Assembly (NCBI GenBank): GCA_937959115.1
Contig: CALGAW010000022.1
Span: forward strand, 144,924-208,923
DNA: 64,000 nucleotides
Direction: 5' to 3'
DNA from: an uncultured Saprospiraceae bacterium
GTDB lineage: Bacteria > Bacteroidota > Bacteroidia > Chitinophagales > Saprospiraceae
Both the position numbers and the translations under genes were made by a program. The notes under the pieces are model-generated. The model did no database searches. It was not told the origin of the DNA and saw only the letters and a list, made by a program, of their open reading frames with translations. This document shows, one piece after another, positions 28,480 through 37,226 of the stretch; the stretch's first letter is position 1, and each line of letters starts with the position of its first letter.

Positions 28480-28622
28480 TCAGTAGGCGACCTGCTTCAA
28501 CCAGCCTGCAGTTCCTTTTAAAATCTCAGCTCTATCCAACACATTTTTTATGTATCTGTGCAGTATTCACAAAAGGCAATCGTTTTGATTTCTTTATCTG
28601 CAACAGGAGCACCACAAGGCAT
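28480..28622 (-). pseudogene. Frameshifted remnant of a small zinc-ribbon-like protein
   Basis: On the minus strand the ATG at 28622 opens MPCGAPVADKEIKTIAFCEY and CTDT, then hits TAA in a run of six A. One frame over, the reading continues KNVLDRAEILKGTAGWLKQ and VAY before a stop at 28480. Both parts look like real protein: Cys-x2-type pairs, then an amphipathic helix. A single-base indel in the A-run would join them. The family is not recognised with certainty. It could be a chance open frame, so confidence is moderate. Confidence 0.4.
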
Positions 28623-28656
28623 TACAGAGTGTCATAATAGTTAGTTTAATTCCAGA

Positions 28657-29685
28657 TTAGAGCATTTCACGGGTTACAATTTTAACTGTCGGCATCAACG
28701 AAGTTCCCTTTTCCTTAAACTGAATTACTTCTCGCTCATAATGTGGATTTTCACCTTCAGCTGGCCCAGGAACAAACAAAATAATAAAATCGGTCAACTC
28801 ATTTTGCATAGAAGCATTATTCAACACGACATCATATCGCTGCGTTTCGGTAGCAATGATTGCAATACCTCGCTGCTGAATTCCCAAGGGCAAATCTGCC
28901 TGAATCGCATAAGCCTCTTGATCCGACCATTGCAATTTTCCGTTGACCGTAAAGCCATTTTTTTCAAGATAATTAAAGCAGCTTTCGCTGAACGATTGGG
29001 TGCGTTCATTATTCAAATTGATTTGAAAACGATCCACATCAAGCAATCGTTTATCTTCCCAACCCTCTAATTTATTTATTTGTAGTACTAATCCTCGAAG
29101 CACTTCATCCATAGAACCATTGGCATCTATTTCAACAATATTTTCTTGGCGTGTAGCTCTCAAAAACTCAATTCCTTTGAGAAATTTGTTTCGAGTAGCC
29201 GTTAGGTTATCCTCAAATAACTCCTTTGCTTTATTCCGCTGATCCATGCGCTGATAGCACACTTCATTCGACACATTAAAAAAGAAAATGATAGCTGGTT
29301 TCCTTGCCATTCGATTCAAATGCATCACTTCTTCCATTGGTGTTTCCTCTGTGGTCTGATAAACAAGGGAAGAGAGATAATACCGATCACAAATCACGAT
29401 GCGCCCTTCCTCACCAGTAAGCCAATTGCTGATGACTCTTGATCCGTGGTCCATTCGATTAGCAGCAAAGGCGAGCGCTAATGTCCGATGACTGAAGTCT
29501 GTGATCTTTTTTTCAAGGATCTGCCGAATATACAACCCACTAGTCGACCCATCATGTGGCTCAAACGTTAGCTTAATTTTGTTTGGATAAATACCATTAA
29601 GAAAAATAGCCAATTGACGAGCAAGCGTTGACTTCCCTGACCCATCCAGACCTTCAATAACAATAAACAATGATTTTTTCGGCAT
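28657..29685 (-). CDS. Thymidylate kinase-like protein with extra C-terminal domain
   Basis: 342 residues from the ATG at 29685 (a GTG seven codons upstream is in frame, but MPKKSLFIVIEG is the natural start). The N-terminal about 205 residues are a dTMP-kinase domain: P-loop GLDGSGKST at 12-20, DRYYLSSLVYQ, and the FFFNVSNEVCYQRMDQR LID region. Usual Tmk proteins are about 205-215 residues. The remaining about 130 residues (from about DVDRFQINLNN) form a soluble domain I do not recognise. The fusion could be a housekeeping Tmk with an add-on, or a nucleotide kinase of an accessory system. Confidence 0.82.
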   Translation of the reverse strand: MPKKSLFIVIEGLDGSGKSTLARQLAIFLNGIYPNKIKLTFEPHDGSTSGLYIRQILEKKITDFSHRTLALAFAANRMDHGSRVISNWLTGEEGRIVICDRYYLSSLVYQTTEETPMEEVMHLNRMARKPAIIFFFNVSNEVCYQRMDQRNKAKELFEDNLTATRNKFLKGIEFLRATRQENIVEIDANGSMDEVLRGLVLQINKLEGWEDKRLLDVDRFQINLNNERTQSFSESCFNYLEKNGFTVNGKLQWSDQEAYAIQADLPLGIQQRGIAIIATETQRYDVVLNNASMQNELTDFIILFVPGPAEGENPHYEREVIQFKEKGTSLMPTVKIVTREML

Positions 29686-29829
29686 GTTCTCAATTTCAAT
29701 AATCACTAAAATTAGTGGATTAAAGTTGAATCTTCAAAGTCTGAATGAAATTGTTTTTAACCAGCAATAAATTCGCATGTAACTTACATCTGGCTATTCT
29801 GTATTAATGGAATAGTTAAAACCAAAATT

Positions 29830-29904
29830 GCACTGAATGTGCGAATATTACTTAGGGCAAAACCCTAGGACGCAACACAGGAAGAACCAAAGCGCTGAAA
29901 GTGC
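29830..29904. repeat. Cluster of three short palindromes, REP-like intergenic element
   Basis: Three hairpins follow each other: GCACtgaatGTGC (29830-29842), TAGGGcaaaaCCCTA (29853-29867) and GCGCtgaaaGTGC (29892-29904, one mismatch). The wording 'CCCTGAAAGGGCG-like arms plus TAGGGC..CCCTA' is one I know from dispersed REP-like repeats of many Bacteroidota genomes. It lies in the gap upstream of the thymidylate-kinase gene and downstream of a secreted-protein gene. Confidence 0.55.
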
Positions 29905-29947
29905 GGCATCATATGTATCATAGAGTTTTTGTATTGTAAAATAGGGC

Positions 29948-30547
29948 TTAATTACAGTTAGAATTATAATGGTTAATCATGGTTACGATCGAACGTTTGG
30001 GATAATGTCCTTTTTTGATTCTTTTTGATAATTCAGGGCAATCCTGAAAGTATTTTATCATATCCCTTCTAAAAAAGAGTGGTCTTACCCTTTTATATAA
30101 ATCGTCCTGCCTTTGAAGAAAATATATCGGTCCGAAATTAGTAAAGTTAAACCAGCTCGGATTTTTATAGAAATGAAACAATTTCAAACCGCCATCAACT
30201 CCCACTCTCAGAAAGACATTCGTACTTTGTGCATTATGAAATTGTTTTGGTTTAATATTAGAAGGAGTTTTTACAGATAACATTCTAAAATCCTGATTCG
30301 CATAATTAAATCTGATTTCTTTTGCTTGATGTGGTTTTAAGATCCGTCTTTCACCATTGGGATCTAAATAGACTACTCGATACTGGAATTCGTAAAGTAT
30401 GGATTCATAGTAAACATAAAGTCCTGGAATCTTAAACTTCACCTCTACAATTTCATTTTCAAAATGAATTTGTCCTTTTACTGATCTAGCTTCAAGTTCA
30501 GCGACAAAAAGGGACAAAAGAAAAATTGGGATAATTAACTTTTTCAT
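29948..30547 (-). CDS. Secreted protein of unknown function
   Basis: 199 residues from the ATG at 30547; the frame is open to a TTG at 30571, but that would extend the signal peptide. MKKLIIPIFLLSLFVAELEA is a clean signal peptide. The mature part has strand-like segments (VKGQIHFENEIVEVKFKIPG, EFQYRVVYLDPNG) and a basic C-terminal helix (DMIKYFQDCPELSKRIKKG) ending with two cysteines. Similar small periplasmic proteins are common in Bacteroidota, but I do not recognise the family. Confidence 0.75.
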   Translation of the reverse strand: MKKLIIPIFLLSLFVAELEARSVKGQIHFENEIVEVKFKIPGLYVYYESILYEFQYRVVYLDPNGERRILKPHQAKEIRFNYANQDFRMLSVKTPSNIKPKQFHNAQSTNVFLRVGVDGGLKLFHFYKNPSWFNFTNFGPIYFLQRQDDLYKRVRPLFFRRDMIKYFQDCPELSKRIKKGHYPKRSIVTMINHYNSNCN

Positions 30548-30782
30548 TTTAAATTGTTTTTTGAATTTCAAATATAGATAAAATCATCCAAACATTTGAC
30601 CCTGATATTTTGGTCGATACTCCCTTGATTTCCAAACCAAAGGCCAGAGGAAGAATCAATCTAACAGCCTTAAAAAGGTGAACAATTAAAAGAAACTTAA
30701 TAGTTACCGCTTCACAGAAAAAAACACTAGAAATCTCCAATAATTAATTAGTAAGAAACCCTGCTATTTCCAAGTAAAAGAA

Positions 30783-30790
30783 TATATTTG
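30783..30790 (+). promoter_or_regulatory. Putative -7 box TATATTTG of the SWIM-MoxR-VWA cluster
   Basis: TATATTTG fits TAnnTTTG and stands 39 bases before the GTG start of the SWIM gene, the first gene of the five-gene cluster. No -33 element is evident. Confidence 0.4.
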
Positions 30791-30829
30791 TATCTAGCAA
30801 AAAGGACATTATTCAATCACAATTAATAA

Positions 30830-32185
30830 GTGAATCTAACAGAAGCGTACATTGAGAAACTAGCAGTAAATGCAAACGCTTTTAAAGCAGGAAAAAAGCT
30901 ATCCCTTTCGTCCAAATGGGTAGAATATCACAAAAGCGAAAGAGCAATTTGGGGCGCCATCAAAGGTTCGGGAAAAAACCCTTACCACGTCTCCATCGAT
31001 TTGCAGGATCTGGCCTATAAGTGTTCCTGCCCTTCAAGGCAACATCCATGCAAACATAGTATCGCCATTCTGTTGCTACATTGTCAGGAAAGCGCTTCCT
31101 TCACTCAATCAACAGAACCACCAGAAATAGCTGAATGGCTTGACAAAAGACACGCAAAAACCACTGCAGCAGATACACCCAAAGTGCTCACCGAGAAAGA
31201 AATTGAAAAACGAGCTGCCGACAAAGCAAAAAGAGTTGCCAGTCGCTTCGATTCCATCAACAAAGGAATACAGGAATTAGACCAATGGCTAAAAGATCTA
31301 GTCAGATTAGGTTTACTTGAACTTCCATCAAAAGATTACGCGTTCTTCGAAAATTTCGCCGCAAAAATGGTCGATGCGAAAGCACCAGGCCTAGGAGCCA
31401 GAATCCGATCCTTAAATGAACTGAACTACAGTGTACAAGACGGTTGGCAAGAAGACGCCTTTGAAATCATAGGACAATTGTATCTACTGATAAAAAGCTT
31501 CCAGCAACAACCCAAAGACCAAGAAACACCTTATCTGCAAACACTTAAATCCCTGATCGGTTGGAACATAAATAAAAAAGAATTACTAGTAAATCCTGAT
31601 TCACTCAAAGTAACTGACCAATGGCTCGTTCTGGGTTCTTTCGTTGAAGAAATGGATGAACTCACTGCCTACCGCACATGGGTGCAAGGAATCAAAACAG
31701 GCCATCGCGGTTATCTCCTTGACTTTGAAACAAAATTCTCAACGGGTCCGCCACCTTTATTGATAGACGGTGCATCCTTAGAAGCTGAACTTATCTTCTA
31801 TCCTGGAAATCAACCCTATCGAGCTTTTGTCAACACACAAAAGCCAATAGAAGAAAAAACCGTACCGGCCAAGCACTTTTGTAAGAACTGGGACGATCAC
31901 CATAAGTTAACAGTAACCCGACTATCCGAAAACCCTTGGATAAATAATCAATTTTATCTCATTAAGAATGTTCGGTTTGTTAAAACAGGAAACGATTGGA
32001 TTGCTTGTGATGAAAATAAAAAATTCCAACACATACAGCGCTCCGTCTACCAACATTCAAGCGATAAAATATTGACAATGATGCTACTAGCCAATCATAC
32101 ACCAGTCGGACTTAGTTTCGTTCAATACAATGATGGTATCTTGCCACTAGGCATATTTCATAACCAAAAATATACCTGCTTGTGA
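30830..32185 (+). CDS. SWIM zinc-finger protein (YehQ-like), first gene of the MoxR-VWA cluster
   Basis: 451 residues with a GTG start; no ATG precedes the conserved region. The SWIM zinc finger CxCx6CxH is present as Cys65, Cys67, Cys74, His76 (KCSCPSRQHPCKH). After a Lys/Ala-rich linker (residues 100-145) comes a helical domain. SWIM fingers bind DNA or proteins. SWIM genes recur next to DUF5691, MoxR, DUF5682 and VWA genes in many bacteria, and E. coli yehQ is the SWIM member of the yehLMPQ cluster. The stop overlaps the next gene by four bases (GTGA). Confidence 0.9.
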   Translation: MNLTEAYIEKLAVNANAFKAGKKLSLSSKWVEYHKSERAIWGAIKGSGKNPYHVSIDLQDLAYKCSCPSRQHPCKHSIAILLLHCQESASFTQSTEPPEIAEWLDKRHAKTTAADTPKVLTEKEIEKRAADKAKRVASRFDSINKGIQELDQWLKDLVRLGLLELPSKDYAFFENFAAKMVDAKAPGLGARIRSLNELNYSVQDGWQEDAFEIIGQLYLLIKSFQQQPKDQETPYLQTLKSLIGWNINKKELLVNPDSLKVTDQWLVLGSFVEEMDELTAYRTWVQGIKTGHRGYLLDFETKFSTGPPPLLIDGASLEAELIFYPGNQPYRAFVNTQKPIEEKTVPAKHFCKNWDDHHKLTVTRLSENPWINNQFYLIKNVRFVKTGNDWIACDENKKFQHIQRSVYQHSSDKILTMMLLANHTPVGLSFVQYNDGILPLGIFHNQKYTCL

Positions 32186-33804
32186 TCCTTGATCAACACA
32201 TAAAGGAAGTCGCTCTGCTTGGGACCAATAGGAGGAAGATCGAAAAAGCGAAGCTACCAAGCGTCATTTCAGAAGCGATGACTGAAAAAGAAGATGAAGG
32301 ACACGAAACCCGCTTGCTAAACGCTATGGCAATCGACCTATTTTATAAGGAGGCAGGAACTGTGCCTCCACAATATGAAGGAGAAATTACTGGCGAGCCA
32401 ATTATTGAAGAAAAAACCATTGCCCCAATTGATTTAATAAAAATTTTCAAAGTAATCCAAGAAGTCGACGGACCTGTACGAAACCACCTTTTTTCTACTT
32501 GGTGCAAAGTACTAATTCGACACAATTGGATCTTATCTGCCAGAGAAATCATCCCTGCAATAAAAGAAGGAGTAAGACTTAAGAAATCAAGCAGAGCGCA
32601 CGTTGTCCAAATTATTGGTAAAAAAGGCGCGTGGGCCATTCTGCAAAATGAAGAATACAAAATAGCCTACAACACCAAAAGTTCGATCCCTGTCAATAAT
32701 ATCTGGGAGGAAGGAACTTCAGATCAACGATATATTCAGTTACTTCAAAAGAGACAGAATGCCCCAAGTGAAGCACAAGAAATGCTCAACGATACTTGGA
32801 ACACAGAATCTATCCACGATAAAATAAAATTCCTGACAGCGATTCAGTCTACTGCAACAAAGGCTGACATCCCGTTTCTCGAATCCTTGCATCGCGGAGA
32901 ATTTAAGTATTCTGCGAAGGAAAAAGCAAAGCAGGTTGCTTGCAGAAGAATAATCGCTGAAACATTGTTAATGCTACCTGACTCAGATCTAAACAAACAT
33001 ACAGTAATTCAAATCAAAAAATATGTACAGTTGCCAGCAGCAAAAAATTTCTTTAAAAAACTCCTGTCCAACGATTCACCTAAGCTAGAACTCCCAGAAA
33101 AAACAGATGATTTTTGGAACCCACTAATGATGACAGGAGTCTTTGGTTTTGAAGAAAAAAATGTAGACATCGGATTGTTTAAATCGGATGCTTTATATTG
33201 GTTTTCTTGCTTAGTTCAAGTTATTCCAATACAAGAATGGAATGACGTTTTTGGGTTTGAAAATGATCAATGTCTTGAATATTTTACAAGTAATGAATCC
33301 TTCCTTTATACTGTAAAAGGAACAGACTATAGTTGTTTAATACCAGCCTTGAAAAAATTAGCGACAATTCATCAGAACACAAGAATCGCCAACTATATAT
33401 TAGGGATTAAAAATCAAGAAAAAGACGCTAAACTCTTATCTCTATTGACGCCAGAACAATGGGAAAAACACATTATTCAAAATGAACTATTCTTTGAAAG
33501 TGCCGTATTGCGATCTGGTAGATTTGAGAATGGACAAGAATGGAGCAGAAACTTTTCAGAAAAATTGGTATCAGCCATCCTAAAAAAACTGCGCACTCAA
33601 GCTTCGATCTATGATTATCAGATTGGGCAATATGCAGCAATGAGCTTCAATGAAGACAGTATATCGATGCTAGAAAAAAGACACCAAACAGAAACCAGTA
33701 GCCTGAAAAGTAGTGCCTGGTGGGAACGCCATTTTTATGAACCGATCATGCAAGCAGCCAACGTAAAAACAAAACTTAAAAAATATAACAATGGGAACGC
33801 TTAG
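32182..33804 (+). CDS. DUF5691 family protein
   Basis: 540 residues, GTG start overlapping the SWIM gene stop. The N-terminus HIKEVALLGTNRRKIEK is typical of the DUF5691 family, whose members are known to me only from this kind of cluster. The protein is largely helical, possibly repeat-like (HEAT-type), with no signal peptide, membrane segment or catalytic motif visible. Function unknown; a scaffold or substrate adaptor for the MoxR ATPase would fit. Its end overlaps the MoxR gene by 14 bases. Confidence 0.85.
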   Translation: MILDQHIKEVALLGTNRRKIEKAKLPSVISEAMTEKEDEGHETRLLNAMAIDLFYKEAGTVPPQYEGEITGEPIIEEKTIAPIDLIKIFKVIQEVDGPVRNHLFSTWCKVLIRHNWILSAREIIPAIKEGVRLKKSSRAHVVQIIGKKGAWAILQNEEYKIAYNTKSSIPVNNIWEEGTSDQRYIQLLQKRQNAPSEAQEMLNDTWNTESIHDKIKFLTAIQSTATKADIPFLESLHRGEFKYSAKEKAKQVACRRIIAETLLMLPDSDLNKHTVIQIKKYVQLPAAKNFFKKLLSNDSPKLELPEKTDDFWNPLMMTGVFGFEEKNVDIGLFKSDALYWFSCLVQVIPIQEWNDVFGFENDQCLEYFTSNESFLYTVKGTDYSCLIPALKKLATIHQNTRIANYILGIKNQEKDAKLLSLLTPEQWEKHIIQNELFFESAVLRSGRFENGQEWSRNFSEKLVSAILKKLRTQASIYDYQIGQYAAMSFNEDSISMLEKRHQTETSSLKSSAWWERHFYEPIMQAANVKTKLKKYNNGNA

Positions 33805-34870
33805 AAGCCACGCCGAAGTAGAATACAAGGAAGAACTAGAAGCCCTGAAAAAACAGGACTCCGCTCACAGACCTCCCAATTGGGACCTCTCACCCCAAGC
33901 CGTAGTAGACTACTTAATGGGAACCACCCTCAAAAATGGACTAGAAATCTCTCCCAAGTACATCGGTGACAGACGTCTAATGGAAATCGCAGTCGCCACA
34001 CTCACCACTGACCGCGCACTCCTACTCTATGGCATTCCAGGAACCGGAAAATCATGGGTGTCCGAACACATCACCGCTGCCATCACTGGCAACTCAAAAC
34101 TCCTAATCCAAGGAACTTCAGGAACTAGTGACGAAGCTATCCGATATGGGTGGAACTACGCAAAACTACTGGCAGAAGGCCCTAGCGAAAGCGCACTCGT
34201 CACAACACCATTGATGACGGCCATGAAAGATGGGAAAATCGCTCGAATCGAAGAATTAACCCGTATCTCAGCCGATGTTCAAGACAACTTGATCACAATT
34301 CTATCCGAAAAGACCTTACCTGTTCCAGAGTTAAGCATAGAAATACAAGCACAGCGAGGCTTCAATGTTATTGCAACTGCAAACAATAAAGACAAAGGAG
34401 TCAATGAGTTATCCTCTGCCTTGAAACGACGATTCAATACAGTGATCCTCCCAACACCGAAAACAGCTGAAGAAGAAATCAATATTGTTAAAACACGCGT
34501 TGCCAAACTTGTCACAAGCCTTGACTTACCAGCAGAATTGCCAACACTACAAGAAATACAACGCATCGTCTCTATTTTCAGAGAATTGCGCTCTGGCGTT
34601 TCCGAAGACGGAAAAACAAAAATAAAACCACCCTCAGGAACCATGAGTACCGCAGAAGCCATTTCTGTAGTAAACAGCGGACTCTCCCTAGCAGCACATT
34701 TTGGTAACGGTAAATTATCAGCCCAAGACATCGCTTCAGGCCTGATCGGTGCAATAATCAAAGACCCAATCCAAGACAAAGTCGTATGGGATGATTACCT
34801 AGAAACAGTCGTAAAGCCAAGGAAAGAATGGAAAGATATTTATAGAGCGTGCAGAGAAATTAGTTTATAA
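33791..34870 (+). CDS. MoxR-family AAA+ ATPase (YehL-like)
   Basis: 359 residues. Walker A is GIPGTGKS at 81-88. The Walker B position reads GKIARIEELTR, with Glu-Glu where most MoxR proteins have Asp-Glu. Sensor-1 (NVIATANNKDKG) and the arginine finger region (LSSALKRRFNTV) are intact. MoxR ATPases act as chaperones, usually with a VWA-domain partner that loads a metal or remodels a target; the VWA partner lies 2.4 kb downstream. A 110-base gap then separates the DUF5682 gene, the only real gap in the cluster. Confidence 0.94.
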   Translation: MGTLRSHAEVEYKEELEALKKQDSAHRPPNWDLSPQAVVDYLMGTTLKNGLEISPKYIGDRRLMEIAVATLTTDRALLLYGIPGTGKSWVSEHITAAITGNSKLLIQGTSGTSDEAIRYGWNYAKLLAEGPSESALVTTPLMTAMKDGKIARIEELTRISADVQDNLITILSEKTLPVPELSIEIQAQRGFNVIATANNKDKGVNELSSALKRRFNTVILPTPKTAEEEINIVKTRVAKLVTSLDLPAELPTLQEIQRIVSIFRELRSGVSEDGKTKIKPPSGTMSTAEAISVVNSGLSLAAHFGNGKLSAQDIASGLIGAIIKDPIQDKVVWDDYLETVVKPRKEWKDIYRACREISL

Positions 34871-34980
34871 CGAAACTTCAATATTGTTTTTTTAATTAAA
34901 AGGTTCAATAGTTTAAACTAAAAAAATCAGAAGCAATTGCAAAATTGATAAACTCAATTAACCAATAACAATTATAAGAA

Positions 34981-37224
34981 ATGGCCGTTCACATTTTAGG
35001 CATAAGACATCACGGAGTAGGCTCAGCAAAAATGGTCGCGCGCAGACTTGAAGAGCTAAAACCCGACATAGTACTAATAGAAGGACCACCCGAAATCTCC
35101 GAGCACTTAAAAATCGTCGGGCACGAGGAACTAGTTCCTCCCGTCGCTATAATGATTTACAATACAAAAGACCCAAAGCAATCCACCTTTTATCCATTCG
35201 TCGCATTTTCTCCAGAATGGGTAGCCGCCAAATACGCAAATGACAATGCAATTCCGCTTCGTGCCTTGGATTTACCAGCAGGCGTTCAATTTAAAGCACA
35301 GCAAAAAGAAAAACAAGAAGCAGTATTGTTGAAGGAAATTGCTGAAGAAGTCATAATAGAAATGCCACCTAGAGACCCAATTGCCTATCTCGCAGATGTC
35401 GCAGGATTTAAAAGTGGTGAAGCGTGGTGGGAAGCACAATTTGAGAAAAACAGCAAATACGCCGCTGCAGATCACTTTGAAGCAGTTCGCTTATGTATGT
35501 ATACCTTACGAGAAGAAGGAATTGCCTCCTCTCTTGACAAAGAAAACATAGTCCGAGAAGCCTACATGCGCAACATTATTCAAGCAACCATTAATGAATT
35601 ATACGAAAATATCGTGGTGGTTTGTGGTGGTTGGCACGCGCCTATGTTAGAAGATTTAGATTCCTTCGTAAAAGGCGACCAAAAAATATTAAAAAAGGTG
35701 CCTAAATCAAAAGTTCCTATCTCATGTGCTTGGATTCCATGGACCAATTCTCGATTATCCTATCACTCGGGTTATGGCGCAGGAATCAAATCGCCAGGTT
35801 GGTATGAACACCAATGGAAATTGACAGAAGATGTGGAGATAGGATGGCTCTCTACGATTGCTGAAACGTTCCGAGAAGACGGCGTAGACATTTCTACTGC
35901 CCATGTCCTTGAAACATATCGACTAGCTCACGCCTTGGCAGCCTTGCGCAATAAAGCCCAAATCTCCCTAGCAGAATTGAGTGAAGCCGTGCACACAGTA
36001 ATGTGCATGGGAGACAGCATCTTTTTTGAGTTAATCAATCAAAAAGTCATTGTAGGCGAGAAAATTGGAAGCCTGCCAGAAGACCTACCCAAAGTACCAC
36101 TTCAAATGGATTTTGAGAGCATTGCAAAGAAACTCCGCTTAAAATTCGAAGCAACTAGGAAGGAAGTCAAACTGGATCTAAGGACACCCGCAGGATTAAA
36201 AAAGAGTATTTTCTTTCACAGATTAGAGTTACTAGACATCAATTGGTCGACTAAAGCGTTTGCTAGAAACAAAGGAACATTCAAAGAAATTTGGAAGTTG
36301 AAATGGAACCCACAAATGCAAATCGCCTTGATAGACAAAGCCTTTTATGGAAATACCGTCGAAGAAGCAAGCCTAAATCTTGTGGCAGTGAAGATGAAAG
36401 AAATGAGTCGGATATCCGATTTAGTGGAATTGGTGCAATTTTGTATTCCTGCGGAACTATTCCCATCAATTGATCAGCTACTCACCAAGATTAGCAATGA
36501 GTCCGCTATTTCTTCAGATTCAAAAGATTTGATGAATGCGATTCCTGGACTTGTCGATATCGTAAAATATGGAAACGTTCGAAAAACGGATGTTACTCAG
36601 ATTGAACAAATCGTTAACCGTTTATTTAGCAAGGTCTGCATCACCCTGGCAAATACCTGTTATGGTCTAGATGAAGAAAACTCAAACGAGCTCTTCAACC
36701 TCATCGGAAAAGTCGACACTGCCGTAAAGATATTAGAAGACGATTCTTTATATAATCAATGGTTTAAAGCACTGCGTAAAATCCTCACAACCCCAGGGAT
36801 CCACAATGTGATTGTCGGATGTACTGTCCGACTACTACTAGACAATGAACAATTGAAAGAAGGAGAAGCAGACAACTTATTTTCCTACTACCTTTCTGCT
36901 AGCAATCCCCCAGCAGAAGTCGCAGCTTGGGTAGAAGGATTTTTAAAAGGAAGCGGCCTGATCCTAATCTATGACAATAGAATTTGGAATCTAATTTTTG
37001 AATGGGTAGACAGTGTACAACGCGAAACATTCGTAGAATTACTTCCAGTCTTAAGACGTGCCTTTTCCCGTTTTCAGTTTGGCGAACGACGCCAGATTGG
37101 AGAAAAAGTAAAACATGGCCTAGTAGAAGACGACCAAACCACAAACAAAGAAGAAGACACACTATTCGATGAAGCGCTCGGAGCTTCAATTTTACCATTT
37201 ATTGCAAAACAACTAGGATATTGA
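34981..37224 (+). CDS. DUF5682 family protein (YehM-like)
   Basis: 747 residues. The N-terminus GIRHHGVGSAKMVARRLEEL followed by PDIVLIEGPPE is the family signature; this opening resembles TraB/PrgY/ChaN-type proteins, with conserved His and Glu residues that might bind metal. VVVCGGWHAPML near residue 213 carries another conserved His. The C-terminal half is helical. No signal peptide. Its length and position match E. coli YehM. The biochemical activity is unknown. Its stop overlaps the TTG codon before the VWA gene, and the VWA ATG follows two bases later. Confidence 0.88.
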   Translation: MAVHILGIRHHGVGSAKMVARRLEELKPDIVLIEGPPEISEHLKIVGHEELVPPVAIMIYNTKDPKQSTFYPFVAFSPEWVAAKYANDNAIPLRALDLPAGVQFKAQQKEKQEAVLLKEIAEEVIIEMPPRDPIAYLADVAGFKSGEAWWEAQFEKNSKYAAADHFEAVRLCMYTLREEGIASSLDKENIVREAYMRNIIQATINELYENIVVVCGGWHAPMLEDLDSFVKGDQKILKKVPKSKVPISCAWIPWTNSRLSYHSGYGAGIKSPGWYEHQWKLTEDVEIGWLSTIAETFREDGVDISTAHVLETYRLAHALAALRNKAQISLAELSEAVHTVMCMGDSIFFELINQKVIVGEKIGSLPEDLPKVPLQMDFESIAKKLRLKFEATRKEVKLDLRTPAGLKKSIFFHRLELLDINWSTKAFARNKGTFKEIWKLKWNPQMQIALIDKAFYGNTVEEASLNLVAVKMKEMSRISDLVELVQFCIPAELFPSIDQLLTKISNESAISSDSKDLMNAIPGLVDIVKYGNVRKTDVTQIEQIVNRLFSKVCITLANTCYGLDEENSNELFNLIGKVDTAVKILEDDSLYNQWFKALRKILTTPGIHNVIVGCTVRLLLDNEQLKEGEADNLFSYYLSASNPPAEVAAWVEGFLKGSGLILIYDNRIWNLIFEWVDSVQRETFVELLPVLRRAFSRFQFGERRQIGEKVKHGLVEDDQTTNKEEDTLFDEALGASILPFIAKQLGY

Positions 37225-37226
37225 TT

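Noticed and set aside
30549..30740. 63-codon minus-strand ORF upstream of the secreted protein gene
   Set aside because: No conserved pattern, overlaps the neighbouring promoter region, and has no plausible start signal.
36291..36473. Short ORFs on both strands inside the DUF5682 gene
   Set aside because: They are shadow frames of a clearly conserved long coding region.
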